From positions 60,543,564 through 60,607,563 of the forward strand of contig CP154955.1 in assembly GCA_039621445.1 (NCBI GenBank): DNA of 64,000 nucleotides. The letters are read 5' to 3'. The stretch is from Euglena gracilis. Taxonomy: Eukaryota > Euglenida > Euglenophyceae > Euglenales. This document shows, one piece after another, positions 1-10,730 of this stretch. Position 1 is the stretch's first letter. The number at the start of each line of letters is the position of its first letter. A program made the translations under genes and the position numbers. The notes below the pieces were generated by a model. The model was given only the letters and a program-made list of their open reading frames with translations, ran no database searches and was not told the origin of the DNA.

Positions 1-144
1 CGGGGGATGTGCGAGGAGGCGTACCCGAAGCGCGCGGCCATCACCATCATCACCGAGGCGCTGCGTGAGTACCAGGCGCGGTACGCGGGCCAGTACGCCG
101 GCCCCGTGGCCGACAACTGCATCAAGGCCCCGGAGCTAATGGAG
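1..144 (+). CDS. YKT6: YKT6 exon: end of longin domain
   Basis: Reads RGMCEEAYPKRAAI..., then ends ...CIKAPELME before the donor gtgtgg at 145. The EEAYPKRAA stretch matches the longin segment that reads (D/E)xEYPxRVAF in other Ykt6 proteins. The methionine at position 7 is internal, because the reading frame is open to the window edge and the family needs about 90 more N-terminal residues. Third codon positions are almost all G or C. Confidence 0.85.
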
Positions 145-3100
145 GTGTGGGAATGGGCAGTGACCACAGAGGGAATGAAAGTTCAAACTCTGATGGGATA
201 TTGGGCCTGGTTGGGTTCATGGATTCTGATCCGTTCTGACTGCGTCAATGATGCTTCGTCCCCTGCCCCCCCTGCTTCAGGGGAGGGGGATAAAATTGCA
301 CCGTGCAATTTTTGCAATTTTGTGCAATTTTCGATTTTCCTGAAATGTGCAATTTTTATTTCAATTTTGTGCAATTAATTGCCCATGGCCCAGGATATTT
401 TGTTTTGGAAGTTGTCAGTTTTTGATGCAACTGAGAACTTACCGGTTTTTTTTTGCTGGGAAACTGATGTGCGTAGTAAAAATTTCCATTCAAAGGCTGT
501 TTATTGTTGGTTTACTCAGTGTGCAAACCCTATCCTGAGTCCCCTGCCCAGGTGTCTTCCAACAAAAAAAAATATTTTTTTTTGGAAGACAGTGCACTAC
601 GTGTTTTTGCTTTTCGTGGTGCAAGGTCCCTGGCATTCTCGTGAAGTCTTTCCATACCTCTACACGTCGTTGGTTTTTTCAAATTTCTCGAGGCACAAGG
701 TCGCCCCCTGACCCTCCCCCCCAAAGTGGGGGGCACCTGCTGGAACTCTTGCAGGGTTTTTTCCCCAAGAAAAGGACCCTGTCACTGTGGAGGGACGCTT
801 GTGAATGGTGGTGTGAGCATCTTTTGGTAATAAAAATTTTTGTACCATCGGAAGCACAGCGTGCGTCTTCCGCTGGATGATGAACAAATTCAGGATGTCC
901 ATTATGATGCTATTCAATGGTGACATTGAAGGCCGCTTTGTTTGACCGCGGCGGACTGCTGTCCAACAGGCTTCACCTGTTTTGCTGTGCCGCGCTGTCA
1001 TTTCTGGATGTTCTTGACAAAGGAACAAGATGATTCTCCAAGTAGGTGTATGTGTGCATGCTCGTCACAAGGGATCCAATGTCATCTCCAATTATGTACA
1101 ATTTTGTGCAATTTTGTGCATTTTTTTTTGCGCTGCAATTTTGAACCCCCGATGTGCAATTTCTCCCCTCCCCTGCTTGCTTTCAAGTGTATATTTTACT
1201 CCATGGTGTCCCTCTTGTTATGCCCCTATGGTTCCTCAGACCAACAGGGGGCAAAAATGCTTGGCTGTACCTTGAAGATTTCCTGTACGCACTGGGCCAA
1301 CCTAGCTGGCGGAAAGACTGACCTGGAAGGTTAGCGAGAGGGTCCCCTAGCTGTCCATCAAGGCGTTGCTGAAGAAATTTGACCCGGGGGTCCAACCTGC
1401 CAGTGCGCCAGCCAGCCCTTTTCGAGCCCCGGACCCCCGCCCATCAACGATTATTATTTATTTCGCGGCCGTCCGAAGGGTGGCTGGACGGAAACGGATA
1501 TTTGGCTTTTGGGGGTGCAAAAATGGGCCAAAAAAAAAAACAAAATTTTGCGCAATTGGCATTTTTTTGGGACATTTTGCAGTTTCGATTTTTGACACCT
1601 GGCTTGATCTCGGGTCAGGCCTGGTTCCAGCTGAGACCCATGCGCGGGAGGGGGGCAGCCAGCAGCCTTTTCCAGCCAGCCAAAAATTTAGGGCCTCTGA
1701 GCTGGACCCCCCTCCAGGCGGGTTGTTCCGCAACGCCCTGGTGTCCATCCCCATTAAAACAATTCAAGCCATTGGTCTAGCCGTCCAGATCAACGCAGCC
1801 CCCACATAATTGGCACTTGGCCCCAACCGCAAGTTCTTGTTTCCCGCTGAGAACAGCAAGAAGGACATATGCCCTGATGAAAGCTGAATTTTCCCCAGCT
1901 TTCTTTTGCCAAAACATTCCATGCATTGAAGACGCCAAATGACCCCCCCCAAGGGTTTGGCCAATATAAAGCCACATCCCCCCGAGTGTAATGCACAAAA
2001 AAAATCAAAAAATTGGGTGGAAGTAATAATTCTAAATGAACTCCTGCATTTTGGACAAATAATTGTAAACCCCCCCAAATAACCCCCCCAAATAACACCC
2101 CCCCAAATAACACCCCCCCCTTGGGGGCCGATTTCGCGCGCCCAAATAACACCCCCCCTGTTTTCCCTTGGTTTTCCATGTAGAAACAACCCCCCCCCCA
2201 AATAACGGCCCCGTTGGACCCCCAGTTCGGGTGCCCAAATAACACACCGGTTACATTTTTTTTGGAAAATAGCTGGCAGACAACAAAAACTTGGTAAAAA
2301 GTTGGTATTTAACTGCAGTTGAAGGCTACCAAAGTTTGTTTAGGCCAGGAAAGTTTGATTCCCCCCAGAATATACCCCCCCCCCCTGAGGGTCTTATAAC
2401 CCCTGAACTTCAACGGTGGGGGTGTATGGGACTTGGGGGGGACGCGGGGGGGGGGGACGCGGGGGAGACGCACCTTGGAAGCCGAATTTTTCTGAACAAG
2501 GTGCATGCAAGCAATTGGGGGTGTCCCACCCCGACCCCCCCCCTGTGACCCCCCTGGTGACCCCCCCGTGACCCGACCTGAGACACTTTTCACCCAATTT
2601 TTTGGGAAAAAAAGTGCTCGGTGATGCCTAATTTGATAAAATATTCATGTGCATTCAATTTTGTGGCATAAATTTTGCAACTCTGGTGATGGTGATTCCT
2701 AATTTGGTGTCAGAATGCTAATTTGAAGATTCCTAATTTATGGATTCCCCCAAAAATTTGTGTTCGGTGATTCCTAATTTGTCCACCAAAAATGTGGTGT
2801 TCCCCCCGTGACACCCCCCCCCCCATGACCCCTCCCCATGGCGAAGTTCATTGTTTGAAACATCACCGGGTGTGTGATCACCCTGCTCACCCGGTGTGTG
2901 CTCACCTGGCCGGACGGTCCTAAAGGAGTTTTGGCGCATTTGTGTGTGATCACTGAAGAGGGGTGGTTCGGGTCACGAGGGTAATGGGGGGGTCACGGGG
3001 GGGGGGAGGGGTTCACGCGGGAACACCACATTTTCGGTGACCAAATTAGAAAAATCTCCATAAGTTAGGAATCCCCACACCTGAAATTAGGATTCTGACA

Positions 3101-6100
3101 CCAAATTAGCAGGGCAGGGAGATATTCCGGTCCGGAATAAACCGAAATAAACCGGAATAGCGAAAACCGGAATAAACCGGAATAAACCGGAATAACCGGA
3201 ATAAAAGTGCCAGCCAATGGCTTTAAAATTCTGCAAGACACAAAGACAATGAAGGTGAAGTTTGACATATTTTCAGGTTTCAGAATCACAAGGGCAACAA
3301 AAGAGCGCAAGCGTAGCACAATCGGCACTTGATATCAGGAGCACACCTTCACTTTGCTTGTTTGCTTGTTGAATATTTGTGGGGCTGCACTACCCCCCCC
3401 CCTATGTCCAGCGACCCCCCCCCCCCGGTCAGAGGACACCTTTTCGGAGGTTTGACCAAATTTTTGGTCCCGGCGTGAAGCGCCGGGACGAAAAATTTTG
3501 CCCAAAAATTGGCCAAAAATTTGGCCAAAATGCCATTTTTGACACTTTTTGGACAAAAATTTGTCAAAATTACCCAAATTTTTCGGCGCGAAGCGCCAGA
3601 AGGGAAAATTTTTGCATTTTTGGGTGGGTAGGGACCCGGGTACCCACCAACTTTCTTTTGACCCCATGTCCAACGACCACCCCCCCGGTCAGAGGACACC
3701 TTTTTGGTCACCACCCTATGTCCAACGACCACCCCCCCGGTCAGAGGACAGAGGTTACCGGTCATTGGACATAGGGGGGGGTACGTGAATGTTTGTCCCT
3801 CAGTTCTTTCCAAAGGGACACAAATTAGGACAATATCAACACTGATTTTGGGGGGCAGGGATCCCATTGGACAAAGCGAATCATCCTTCAATCAGGGGGT
3901 GATAACACTCTTAGGCGGCCTAACTTGCATTTATGGTTTTGATTTTTGCATTGCGCTTAAGCCCAACCCTGCATTCTTTTTGAAACCCGGTGGTGAAACC
4001 CACCCTTTTGGCCCTCTGGTTCCACGGGGACCCTCCACGGTGATATGTGCATCATTTGCGGTTTTTGGGACCCACAAAACAGGTTTTGGTGGTTTTAAGC
4101 CTGTGCTCCATTTCAAAACCCCGAGTTTGAACGCTTCGGCGCAACGGCCACGCTAACTTAGAATTTTAAAAATTGTATTTCTATTGCGCCGTGGCACAAT
4201 ATAACTCTTAAGTTTTCATTCATCATGAGGAATTACAAAAAAAATTAAAACATTGTGCCAAAGTGCAATGTGTTTTATTTTTCGGAATGAAAAAAATTGT
4301 TGCTCCATGGCGCAACAGTGCAATGGAGTTCCCTCGTTTCATTACCCAGCGCTTTGGCGTCATGCACACTTGGCCCGAGGAGCCTTGTGCCCACGCACCG
4401 TAGAGCTCCAAGTCGTTACTTTCCTGGGGGTAGGGAGACACTAATTCGGATTGTCCTAAACCTCAGGCCTCGGTGTTTGAGAACAGAGCTTTTTTGCAAG
4501 ATTGGGAAGAAATTTTTGGGGAAGAAAAAAAGACAACGGTGCCAGGGAACCGCCTCAATAGAAAAACCCGAGCGCCAATTTTCATCGGCTTGTTTTTCCT
4601 GAAAAGGCTGGGGTCTGCTGTATTGTGCAGACCCGCATCACCAAGTGTGAAGTGACCACTTGAACACTTGAACCAACCAAGGAATGCATCCATATTCCTG
4701 AAGCCCGGGTGAGCGCCTCGGCCCAATTGTACTTCGAAAAAATCCCAAGTCCATTCAGACAGAAATTGACCGGAATAAAGCGGAACAAAATCCGGAATAA
4801 ACCGGAATAACCCGGAATAAACCGGAATAAAACCCCGGAATAAAATTTCGGCCGACCGGAATATCTCCCTGCCCCTAAAATTAGGAATCACCAACCCCAA
4901 AGTTGCAAAAGTTATAATCCCAAAATTAGGAATCTCCCTGAATATTTTAACAAATTCAGCATCATCAACCAACTTTTTTTCGAGCAAAATTTGGCCGAAA
5001 AGGGTCTGGGGGTGCAACATTCCAACAGCCAATCCTTTTTCTGGACATTTCCAAATGCACCAGCACCGGTTAGCCTCAACCATCGACCAAAATCTTTCAA
5101 AAACTTTGGTCATTTTCCTCCATCAAACTCTGGCAGTTTGATGGTGGGAACTTTGGGTGTTTTGGCTCTGGAACTTTGGGTGGAACTTTGGTTGGGATTT
5201 TGGCTGGGGTTGCTGGGGTTTAGGTCCACAATTTGCCTCATGAATGCTTAACCTGGGTGATGGTGTTCACAGGGGTAAACACAGACTGGCTGCTGACTAA
5301 TTTCATTTCCAACTCTTGCAACCTTCTTTCCAAAACCTCCATGGAAGACATTTTTGCAGATCACTTTCAAAAAAACACCCACTGGCCCTCTCACAGAAAC
5401 TGGAAAACACTTGCAAACCCAAAAGACAAACAAAAAAAGAAACCACACAGAAAACCAACCACTTGGTTCAGGACCAGGTCAGCAAAATGTGGACGAATTT
5501 GTCTCGAACAGGAACTTGTTCTGGACAGCAGGTTGACCACTGCACCAACTTCCCAAGTAAAAACAACAACTGTTGAACCAAATCTCCAATGTGGACTTGT
5601 TGACCACAGCTTCAATGACAACTTCCAGTTGATGATGCTGTTCACAACCTGGACTTTACTTTTTGGGGGGGGGGGAAGGTTTGCTGGTCACTTGTTACAA
5701 TGACTCTGCTCTCGGAGTTTCTTCTGCTTGCCGACGTGAGATGTTTTGTTTGAACAATGGGATTGCTCATTTGATGCTATTTTTTTGTTTGTTTCTGGAG
5801 TTTTCAACCCCTCATTTGTCCCGCCCTGGGTTGAGAAAAATTGGTTGGAGAACCAAATTTTCCAAGTATGTTGGCCCTCCTGAATTAAATGGTATTAGGG
5901 GAGCGCCAATTTCCCCCCCCCCCCAGAAATTAGACTTCACCCAAAAATACGACCCCCCACCCATTCTCAGCATGAATCCAACAACTGCAGCCCAAAAATA
6001 GCCCAAAGATAAGTGAGTTTTGCAAACAAAAAAAATGCCACTTTTACAACATAAAAAAATGGGAAAGGTCAAAAAGAAAAAGAAAAAGTCAAAATCACCA

Positions 6101-9100
6101 TGTTTGGGGGCACTCTCACAGATTTGGGGGGGTGCAAACAACAAATTCACACGTTCAGCCTGAAACTCAAAATGCAAAGCTGCTGAAAATTAGCAGGGCT
6201 TTGGATGGCATTATTTGGGTTGTATGGAGGGGGGGGGGCAGGGTTCGATATAAGGCAGGTGAGGGCACGGCTTGAGTTTGAAAATATAACCCCACCGCCG
6301 GGGGGGGGGGTCCAGCCAGCCAGCAGCCTTTCTCCAGCCCGGGACCCCTCCCCCCTCAAAGAGGTCTATTTATTCCCAGCCGCCCTTTGGCTTTGGGCGG
6401 CTGGACAGTAACGGATTTTTCGCTTTCGGGGGTGCAAAGATGGACAAACAATGGGTCAAAAATGGGCGAAAATATATGGGTCTGATTTGGGCTGGCCAGG
6501 AAAAATTGGGGTCAGAAAATCCATTTTTTGCATAATTGACAGTTTCTTGGACATTTTTGCACTTTCGATTTTTTTTTTGGTGCCCGGTTCGACCCCAGGT
6601 CGGGCCCAGCTCCCGACCTGGGAGCTGACCCCCCTCCCCCAGGGGGGGGGGAGGGGGTCAGCCAGCTTCTGAGCTGGACCCCCCGAGGGGTTGTTAAAAA
6701 ACACCCTGGAGGGGAGGGTGGCCAGATCGTCAGTTTCGAGTCCCGAGAGCCCCCCCCCCCCCTGTTAAACCGATGTTCAGGAACTGGTCAGGGGGGGTCT
6801 CAGCCCTGTCTGCCTCCACCCGCAGAAACTGAAGCGGTACCAGGATCCAGCGGAGGCCGACAAGTTGTTGAAGATCGAGCGGGAGTTGGAGGAGACGAAA
6901 TGCATCATGTACAACGTTCGGAGCCTCCTGAGGAATTTCAAGCCTTTTTTTGTGCAGCACACTTGCGCGCACACACAACACCATTATCAGCACCGAGGAA
7001 AGAATTGCGAAAATTCTTTTGATGTTTTTTGATTGTTTTGGGATCAACAAGGTTGTAACCCCCCCAATAACCTGCGGGGCCCTTCCTCCTGGCAGTGGCC
7101 GAATAATTTGGTGGGGGAGGGACAAAAAAAAGATGGTTCCAGTGACTTGGCACCCCCCTTTTAAGGCAAAGTTCCTTTATGACGCTCAAAAAAGGGCCCA
7201 AATAACCTGGAGGGGGGCAGGGCCAAAGGTTGGTTCCAAAAACCTGGCACCCTGCCAGGTTAGTTTCAACTCAACCCAGAAAAAAGGGTGGTTACATTTT
7301 ATTATTTGAATTATGCTTAGCGGAATGCCTTGGGTGTATCTATGCATCTCTTTAAGGTTTTTTTTGTAACCCCCCCCCAAAATAAGACCCCGGGTCCATT
7401 TCATGGGTCGGTTGCTGGAAAGCCCGAGGGGGGGTCTTATTCATGGGGGGGGGGTCCATTTTATGGATTTTTGCTGGAAAATTTTCGACCCCCAAAATGT
7501 CCAAAAATGCCCCCCAAAATACCATTTTTCGAGAAATTCGGCGCTTTGCGCCAGACAAATAGGGGAAAATATGCTGAATTGTATGGAAACTGTCCCAAAA
7601 TGACAGATTTACCGCCCAAAAATGGCCCTTTTTTCAAAAATCCGGCGCTTCGCGCCGGCAGGGGGGTCTTATTTATGGGGGGGGTCCATTTCATGGATTT
7701 TTGCTCGGACCGGCCAGGGGGGGGGTCTTATTTTTTGGGGGGGTCCATTTTATGGGGGGTCTTATTTTTGGGGGGGGGGTTAGGCCTTGGGGGGCAGCAG
7801 CCATCCCTGTCCAGGGGAGGATGGCAGCTTGTGTCCTGAACCTCTTATTTTTCATTGTCTGTTCTCAAAAATTAACACAAAAGTTGCCTTTTCTCGCCAT
7901 TGCTGGAGAGAATGCATCTGTCCCCTACAAAGAAAATGAAAGTGAGTCGGCCAGAAATGAACATGACCCACGCACCTGACCTTCACCGGCCCCGCACCCA
8001 ACATAGAGATGCTTTTGGCGCGGGGGGAGAAGATTGATGACCTCGTGGCGAAGACGAACGACCTCTCCACGCAGACCAAAACCCAGGCGCCGGCAGACGC
8101 CCTGGGGATTTTTGTGGTTTTGCTCTGGACGATGGAGTCATTTTGTGAAACCTCATCCGTTCCCAACTTTTTAAAAACAGGACTCCGAAGGAAATATTCG
8201 CAGGAGTATGTGTTGGTTGCAGGGTATTTCTTAAGCTGGAGGGGACCCCATCCCTGGGGGGGTCCAGCCAGCCAGCAGCTCAAATCCAGCCAGCAGCCCA
8301 AATCGGGGCTGGGAGCCTCCCCCCGGGGTGGGGGGGGGGTCGAGTGAAGTAAAGTTGGGTCCACCCCGGTGGGCGGCCGGGCAGCCGGCCAGAGGCCGGG
8401 CCAGCCGGCCGCAGGCTGGCCAGCCAACTGGGCTGCCCAGCTCACCTATCCTCCAGTCCTGATCCAGCCTTGATCTAGCTCCATCCATCATAACGTCAAG
8501 AAGGCAAAAATGTTTGAGACAATTTTTTTTCATCAACCCAGCCCAGCACAGCCCCCTCCACCTTCCCACCCTCCAACACTGCCACCTCTTCGTTTCCAGC
8601 CAGCAGCCTTTTTCCAGCCGGAGGCAGGACCCCCCCGGGGGGGGGGGGGTCCTCAAGAAACCTCCTGGTTGGTTGTCATAACGATATCTCCCGCCCGGGA
8701 AGACAACTTTATGTCAACCAATACAACTCAAGTTTTTGTTACAGAATTGCCTTCTTTGGCATTCATTGAGACCGGCAATCAAAAGCAAAGTTCGTCACAG
8801 AAGAACCAGTTTTTGAGAAATAATTGCAGATCGTCCAAAATTTTGTCCAGTATCTGGAAGCATTTTTCATTTTGCAGGACCACAAAGCGACAACGAAAGC
8901 TAAAACCCCTCCTAAGTGCACAGGCTGTGCACATTTTTGGACCTCAATTTCGGACCATCAGAGGTGGGGGGGTGCAGTGTCCAAATAAGTGTCACACCCT
9001 TGAGCCTCCAACAGCGAAGCCCGGATAAAATGAACCTCCCCCCAAAATGCCATTTTTCACAGAACCAATTTCAGGTGTCCTAGTTGCAAAATGCACTTTC

Positions 9101-9321
9101 GGGCACTCTTGTGCCCAAACGTGTGCACAGCACACTTAAATTGAGCCTTTTGAGCATTTGCATGTTGGACTTGTCTCATCAGCCTGTCCTGGCAATTCTT
9201 TGTGGTTAGTCACCATGTCCTACTTTCACATCGCTTTGGAGATGTCCTGCCGCAACCTGCCTGTGGCTTCTACCAGACCTCCAAGAAGCTCAACCGCCGC
9301 TGCCCGTGCACCATCCTGTGA
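1..9321 (+). CDS. YKT6: YKT6-like longin R-SNARE, 5'-truncated by window edge, at least 4 exons
   Basis: Four separated exons read in order as the C-terminal two thirds of Ykt6, a prenylated R-SNARE that drives fusion at Golgi, endosome and vacuole or autophagosome membranes. Exon 1 gives the end of the longin domain (EEAYPKRAAI, then CIKAPELME). Exon 2 starts the SNARE helix (RYQDPAEADKLLKIERELEE). Exon 3 carries the zero-layer arginine (LLARGEKIDDLVAKTNDL). Exon 4 gives FYQTSKKLN and the lipidated tail RRCPCTIL. Family members run about 195-205 residues, so roughly 90 N-terminal residues lie left of the window. Membership is clear from the SNARE motif and the tail. Less certain are the exact exon 2, 3 and 4 boundaries, where canonical GT donors are missing. 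The introns are 6.7, 1.1 and about 1.2 kb, far longer than the exons. Confidence 0.9.
1359..1740. mobile_element. hAT-like non-autonomous element with 8-bp duplication
   Basis: The left end CAAGGCGTTGCTGAAGAA and the complement of the right end CAGGGCGTTGCGGAACAA form imperfect terminal inverted repeats. The flanks CTGTCCAT (1351-1358) and GTGTCCAT (1741-1748) match at 7 of 8 positions, as expected of a hAT target duplication. The interior has a GGGGGTCCA run inside each end, CCAGCCAGC repeats and T-rich filler, and no transposase. A related copy lies at about 6240-6708. Confidence 0.75.
2060..2255. repeat. C-tract AAATAACACC repeat, copy 1
   Basis: Repeats of CCCCCCCAAATAACA surround a unique core reading GGGGGCCGATTTCG, GTTTTCC and TTGGTTTTCCATGTA, then CAGTTCGGGTGCCC. 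The same order and core recur at 38465-38690, so this is a dispersed element about 190 bp long. In the second copy a reverse-complement GTGTTATTTGGGG arm is visible. No flanking duplication was found. Confidence 0.7.
3391..3783. mobile_element. Element with TACCCCCCC...TATGTCCA inverted ends
   Basis: Begins with TACCC plus a C run and TATGTCCA, and ends with TGGACATA plus a G run and GGTA, an inverted pair. The phrase ATGTCCAACGACCACC with GGTCAGAGGACACC occurs near both ends. Two small hairpins, CGGCGTGAAGCGCCG (about 3470) and CGGCGCGAAGCGCC (about 3583), sit in the T-rich middle. A weaker relative is at about 24935-25095. Confidence 0.6.
3905..4430. repeat. GCGCAAT-palindrome repeat, short copy
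   Basis: Shares order and sequence with 13860-14110 (GAAACCCACCCTTTTG, CCACGG-GACCCTC) and with 16020-16190 (ATTACAAAAAAAATTAAAA, then a TTGYGCA palindrome). It appears to be an internally deleted copy of the 2.3-kb repeat there. Palindromes of the form ATTGYGCxxxxxGYGCAAT occur at about 4185, 4252 and 4305. Confidence 0.6.
6240..6708. mobile_element. hAT-like element related to 1359-1740
   Basis: Shares with the copy at 1359-1740 the order GGGGGGTCCAGCCAGCCAGC, a CTGGACxGxAACGGAT motif, GGGGGTGCAAA, TTTTGCAxTTTCGATTTTT and CTGAGCTGGACCCCCC. The right end ACACCCTG at 6708 mirrors CAGGGT at 6240, but the inverted-repeat match is short and no convincing 8-bp duplication was found. The left limit is therefore approximate. 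Confidence 0.5.
6826..6922 (+). CDS. YKT6: YKT6 exon: first half of SNARE motif
   Basis: Follows the acceptor cccgcag and continues phase 0 from exon 1 as KLKRYQDPAEADKLLKIERE, then LEETKCIMYNVR. This is the first half of the R-SNARE coiled coil. A GT donor after TACAAC would leave the heptads three residues short before the zero-layer arginine. A GC donor one base after CGGA (GCCTCC at 6923) joined to the acceptor at 8006 gives exactly the family spacing of 12 residues between ETK and RGEK, so a GC-AG intron is preferred. That choice is inference. Confidence 0.8.
7367..7782. mobile_element. TAACCCCCCCC...GGTCTTATTTTTGGGGG element in YKT6 intron
   Basis: Starts TAACC plus C run, AAAATAAGACC, and ends GGTCTTATTTTTG plus G run, GGTTA, giving clear inverted ends. 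Between them GGGGTCCATTTxATGG and GGGGTCTTATT alternate four times, and two GC hairpins occur (CGGCGCTTTGCGCC at about 7541, CCGGCGCTTCGCGCCGG at about 7641). No protein-coding content. Confidence 0.6.
8007..8086 (+). CDS. YKT6: YKT6 exon: zero-layer arginine of SNARE motif
   Basis: After the acceptor acatag the frame reads KMLLARGEKIDDLVAKTNDL followed by STQTK. RGEK(I/L)D is the hallmark of the Ykt6 zero layer, where the arginine pairs with three Q-SNARE glutamines. The 3' boundary is unresolved: no GT follows the last conserved residues, and the nearest plausible donor is GC after CCCAG (8087). Confidence 0.8.
8087..9264 (+). other. Last YKT6 intron
   Basis: Holds no recognisable exon. 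At 8235-8345 and 8590-8655 are CCAGCCAGCAGCC repeats with C and G runs, the same motif as in the elements at 1359 and 6240, suggesting one disrupted copy. At 8370-8435 GGCCGGCC-type GC repeats (CCGGCCAGAGGCCGGGCC) could fold. The rest is T-rich without structure that I can name. Confidence 0.5.
9265..9321 (+). CDS. YKT6: YKT6 terminal exon with lipidated tail
   Basis: Reads GFYQTSKKLNRRCPCTIL and a TGA stop at 9319-9321. Other Ykt6 proteins end FYKxAKKxNSCC plus a CaaX box. Here the two cysteines are separated by proline and the last residue is leucine, a CaaX class usually linked to geranylgeranyl rather than farnesyl transfer. The exon start is uncertain: FY is conserved and therefore probably coding, but the nearest AG lies either after TACCAG (9276) or well upstream (about 9240). 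Confidence 0.8.
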   Translation, partial: GFYQTSKKLNRRCPCTIL

Positions 9322-10491
9322 TGGGGCCCGGCCGAACGGCTCTGTGTCTCCCTCGCAAGCACCTCCCAGTTGCCAATGGCTCACCCTCTCCTGCCGCAGG
9401 ATGTGCTAATTTCAACACAAGGCTGAAGCCTTCAGCCTTTTTAAAATCCACTTCCTTTTCTCTCTTCCAAAATCTGTTTTTCTCCTCCGGGTTTTTCTTC
9501 TCCTTGGAGCTGCTTCAGGCCTGAAATTCAGCTGAAATCGTTATTGTAACCATATGCCAATTTCAGCCCAAAAGCCCTAACCTATTCCCAACCCAAATCC
9601 AAATCCCTGTGGAGGGATACCGGGACGCGCTTTGCGCATTGGAAACATCCAACCCCAGTGGAATGCCGAAATCGAGAAGGAAAAAAAATGCTGCAATCAG
9701 GGATTGGACGCACTTGTAGACGTGGAGGGGGGGGTTGGAAAACCCCATTTCATGTTGCCGGACCCCCCCCCCCCGGGGTTCCAGAACTTTCAGTCTGCCG
9801 ACAGAGTCAACCATTCCCATTTTCGAATGCCGAGTTGCTCAGAAGACAGATACAAGAGTGAAGCCCTGACATTGGGGACCAACATTCGGTCGAACAGAGG
9901 CCCTGCAACCTCAGGGTTCTTGTGGACAGTGAAAATTCCTCTTGTTGAACCATTTTTGGACCAACAGTCTGGGAGAAAGAAAAATTTGGCTTCCTTGGGG
10001 GAGGTGGAAGGGGGGTGGGTGAGCTCTTATCTCTTCAGAGTAAGAGCGAAATTCACCATTGGGGTAAAAGGGGGGTACGACTCCCTGCCCCATCCTCCCC
10101 ACCCCTTGGTCTCAGGTGGTCTACTTCGCACTCAAGCTTGGGTTTTTTTGCGCAATCGTGCAAACGAAGAGATATTTCTTCTTCATTTCTACCCACAAAA
10201 AAGTGAGATTCTTGTCTGGTGCACTGCTGGCTGGTTTTTTTAGTGACCCCACAGAGATGCCCAAACCCCCTTTTGTCCTTTTTTTCCCTGGCAGGTGGCA
10301 CGTTTCCGGCGATCGACAGAGACGATGTTTTACAGCCCAAGTATCACTGAAAGCATGTGAAAAACACGAGAAAGGGGCCCCCCTTCGCAGTTGCCGACCT
10401 GTCTGCCACCTGTCACCTGTGGACAAGTTCCCTTCCCCCTGCCTCCCCCCAAGGTTTGGTGAAAGTCAGACTCCCCATTGAGCCTTCTCAG
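9322..10491. other. Interval between YKT6 and the PDZ-EF gene
   Basis: No promoter, poly(A) signal or exon can be assigned. A short inverted repeat GGCTGAAGCCTTCAGCC lies at 9421-9437. A 203-codon open frame (9632-10243) crosses a C/G-run junction and lacks the codon bias of the exons on either side, so it is treated as chance. The PDZ-EF gene should begin in or near this interval, but the start codon was not found. Confidence 0.4.
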
Positions 10492-10730
10492 ACGGCCCCT
10501 GCCCCTTCCCTTGCCTGCACACCTCCTGCTGCGAACTCTCCCCTGCGGTCCATCGCCTCACCCCCTCCGCTGTTCTTTGACGTGTGCAACACCCTTGACC
10601 GCATCCACTGGCTGCCGCTCTCTTTGACCCCAGGCCATCTCGATCAGGCCGGCAAGGGGGGGGGCAAGAAGAGTGGGCAAGCCCAACACCTCGCAGACAA
10701 ACAATCGGGGGAATGGATCCCCTGCATTGG
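10492..10730 (+). CDS. Possible 5' exon of PDZ-EF gene
   Basis: After the acceptor ccttctcag the + frame reads TAPAPSLACTPPAANSPLRS, then PPPLFFDVCNTLDRIHWLPL, and stays open to a donor GTGAAT at 10731. The FFDVCNTLDRIHWL part looks like a folded segment, the rest like a linker. The reading phase does not match the next candidate exon, so one of the two boundaries is wrong or the exon is not real. No family recognised. Confidence 0.35.

Larger units (their letters stand above)
3111..4877. mobile_element. 1.77-kb element bounded by AGGGCAGGGAGATATTCCGG ends
   Basis: The left end AGGGCAGGGAGATATTCCGG is repeated in inverse at the right end. The flanks are AAATTAGC (3103-3110) and AAATTAGG (4878-4885), 7 of 8 matching. 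Arrays of CCGGAATAAA follow each end (about 3128-3205 and 4771-4850). The interior is composite: a TATGTCCA-ended element (3391-3783), a copy of a GCGCAAT-palindrome repeat (about 3905-4430), and unique sequence to 4760. No transposase is visible. Confidence 0.6.
2611..4985. mobile_element. Fold-back element with internal insertions
   Basis: The left arm (about 2611-2720: GCTCGGTGATGCCTAATTT, then TTTTGCAACTCTGG and GGTGATTCCTAATTTGG) matches the reverse complement of the right arm (about 4876-4985) over roughly 110 bp. The arms share the spaced motif GATTCCTAATTT. Between them lie CCTAATTT-type repeats, a G/C-tract segment (2790-3030) and an inserted element (3111-4877). The arms show that the inserted DNA went into an already palindromic element. 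Confidence 0.65.
145..6825 (+). other. YKT6 intron with nested mobile elements
   Basis: No exon of YKT6 or of another gene is recognisable here. The first 1.2 kb is T-rich with repeated TTTTGTGCAATTTT motifs (300-375, 1095-1165). Next come a hAT-like element (1359-1740), a C-tract element (2060-2255), a large fold-back with nested insertions (2611-4985), Phe/Trp-type TTTGG(G) minisatellite sequence (5140-5225), and a second hAT-like element (about 6240-6708). The open frames in this interval run through these repeats and share no codon bias with the exons. Confidence 0.7.

Noticed and set aside
9632-10243. 203-codon plus-strand open frame
   Set aside because: Crosses a C-run/G-run junction, lacks the G/C third-position bias of nearby exons, and resembles no known protein.
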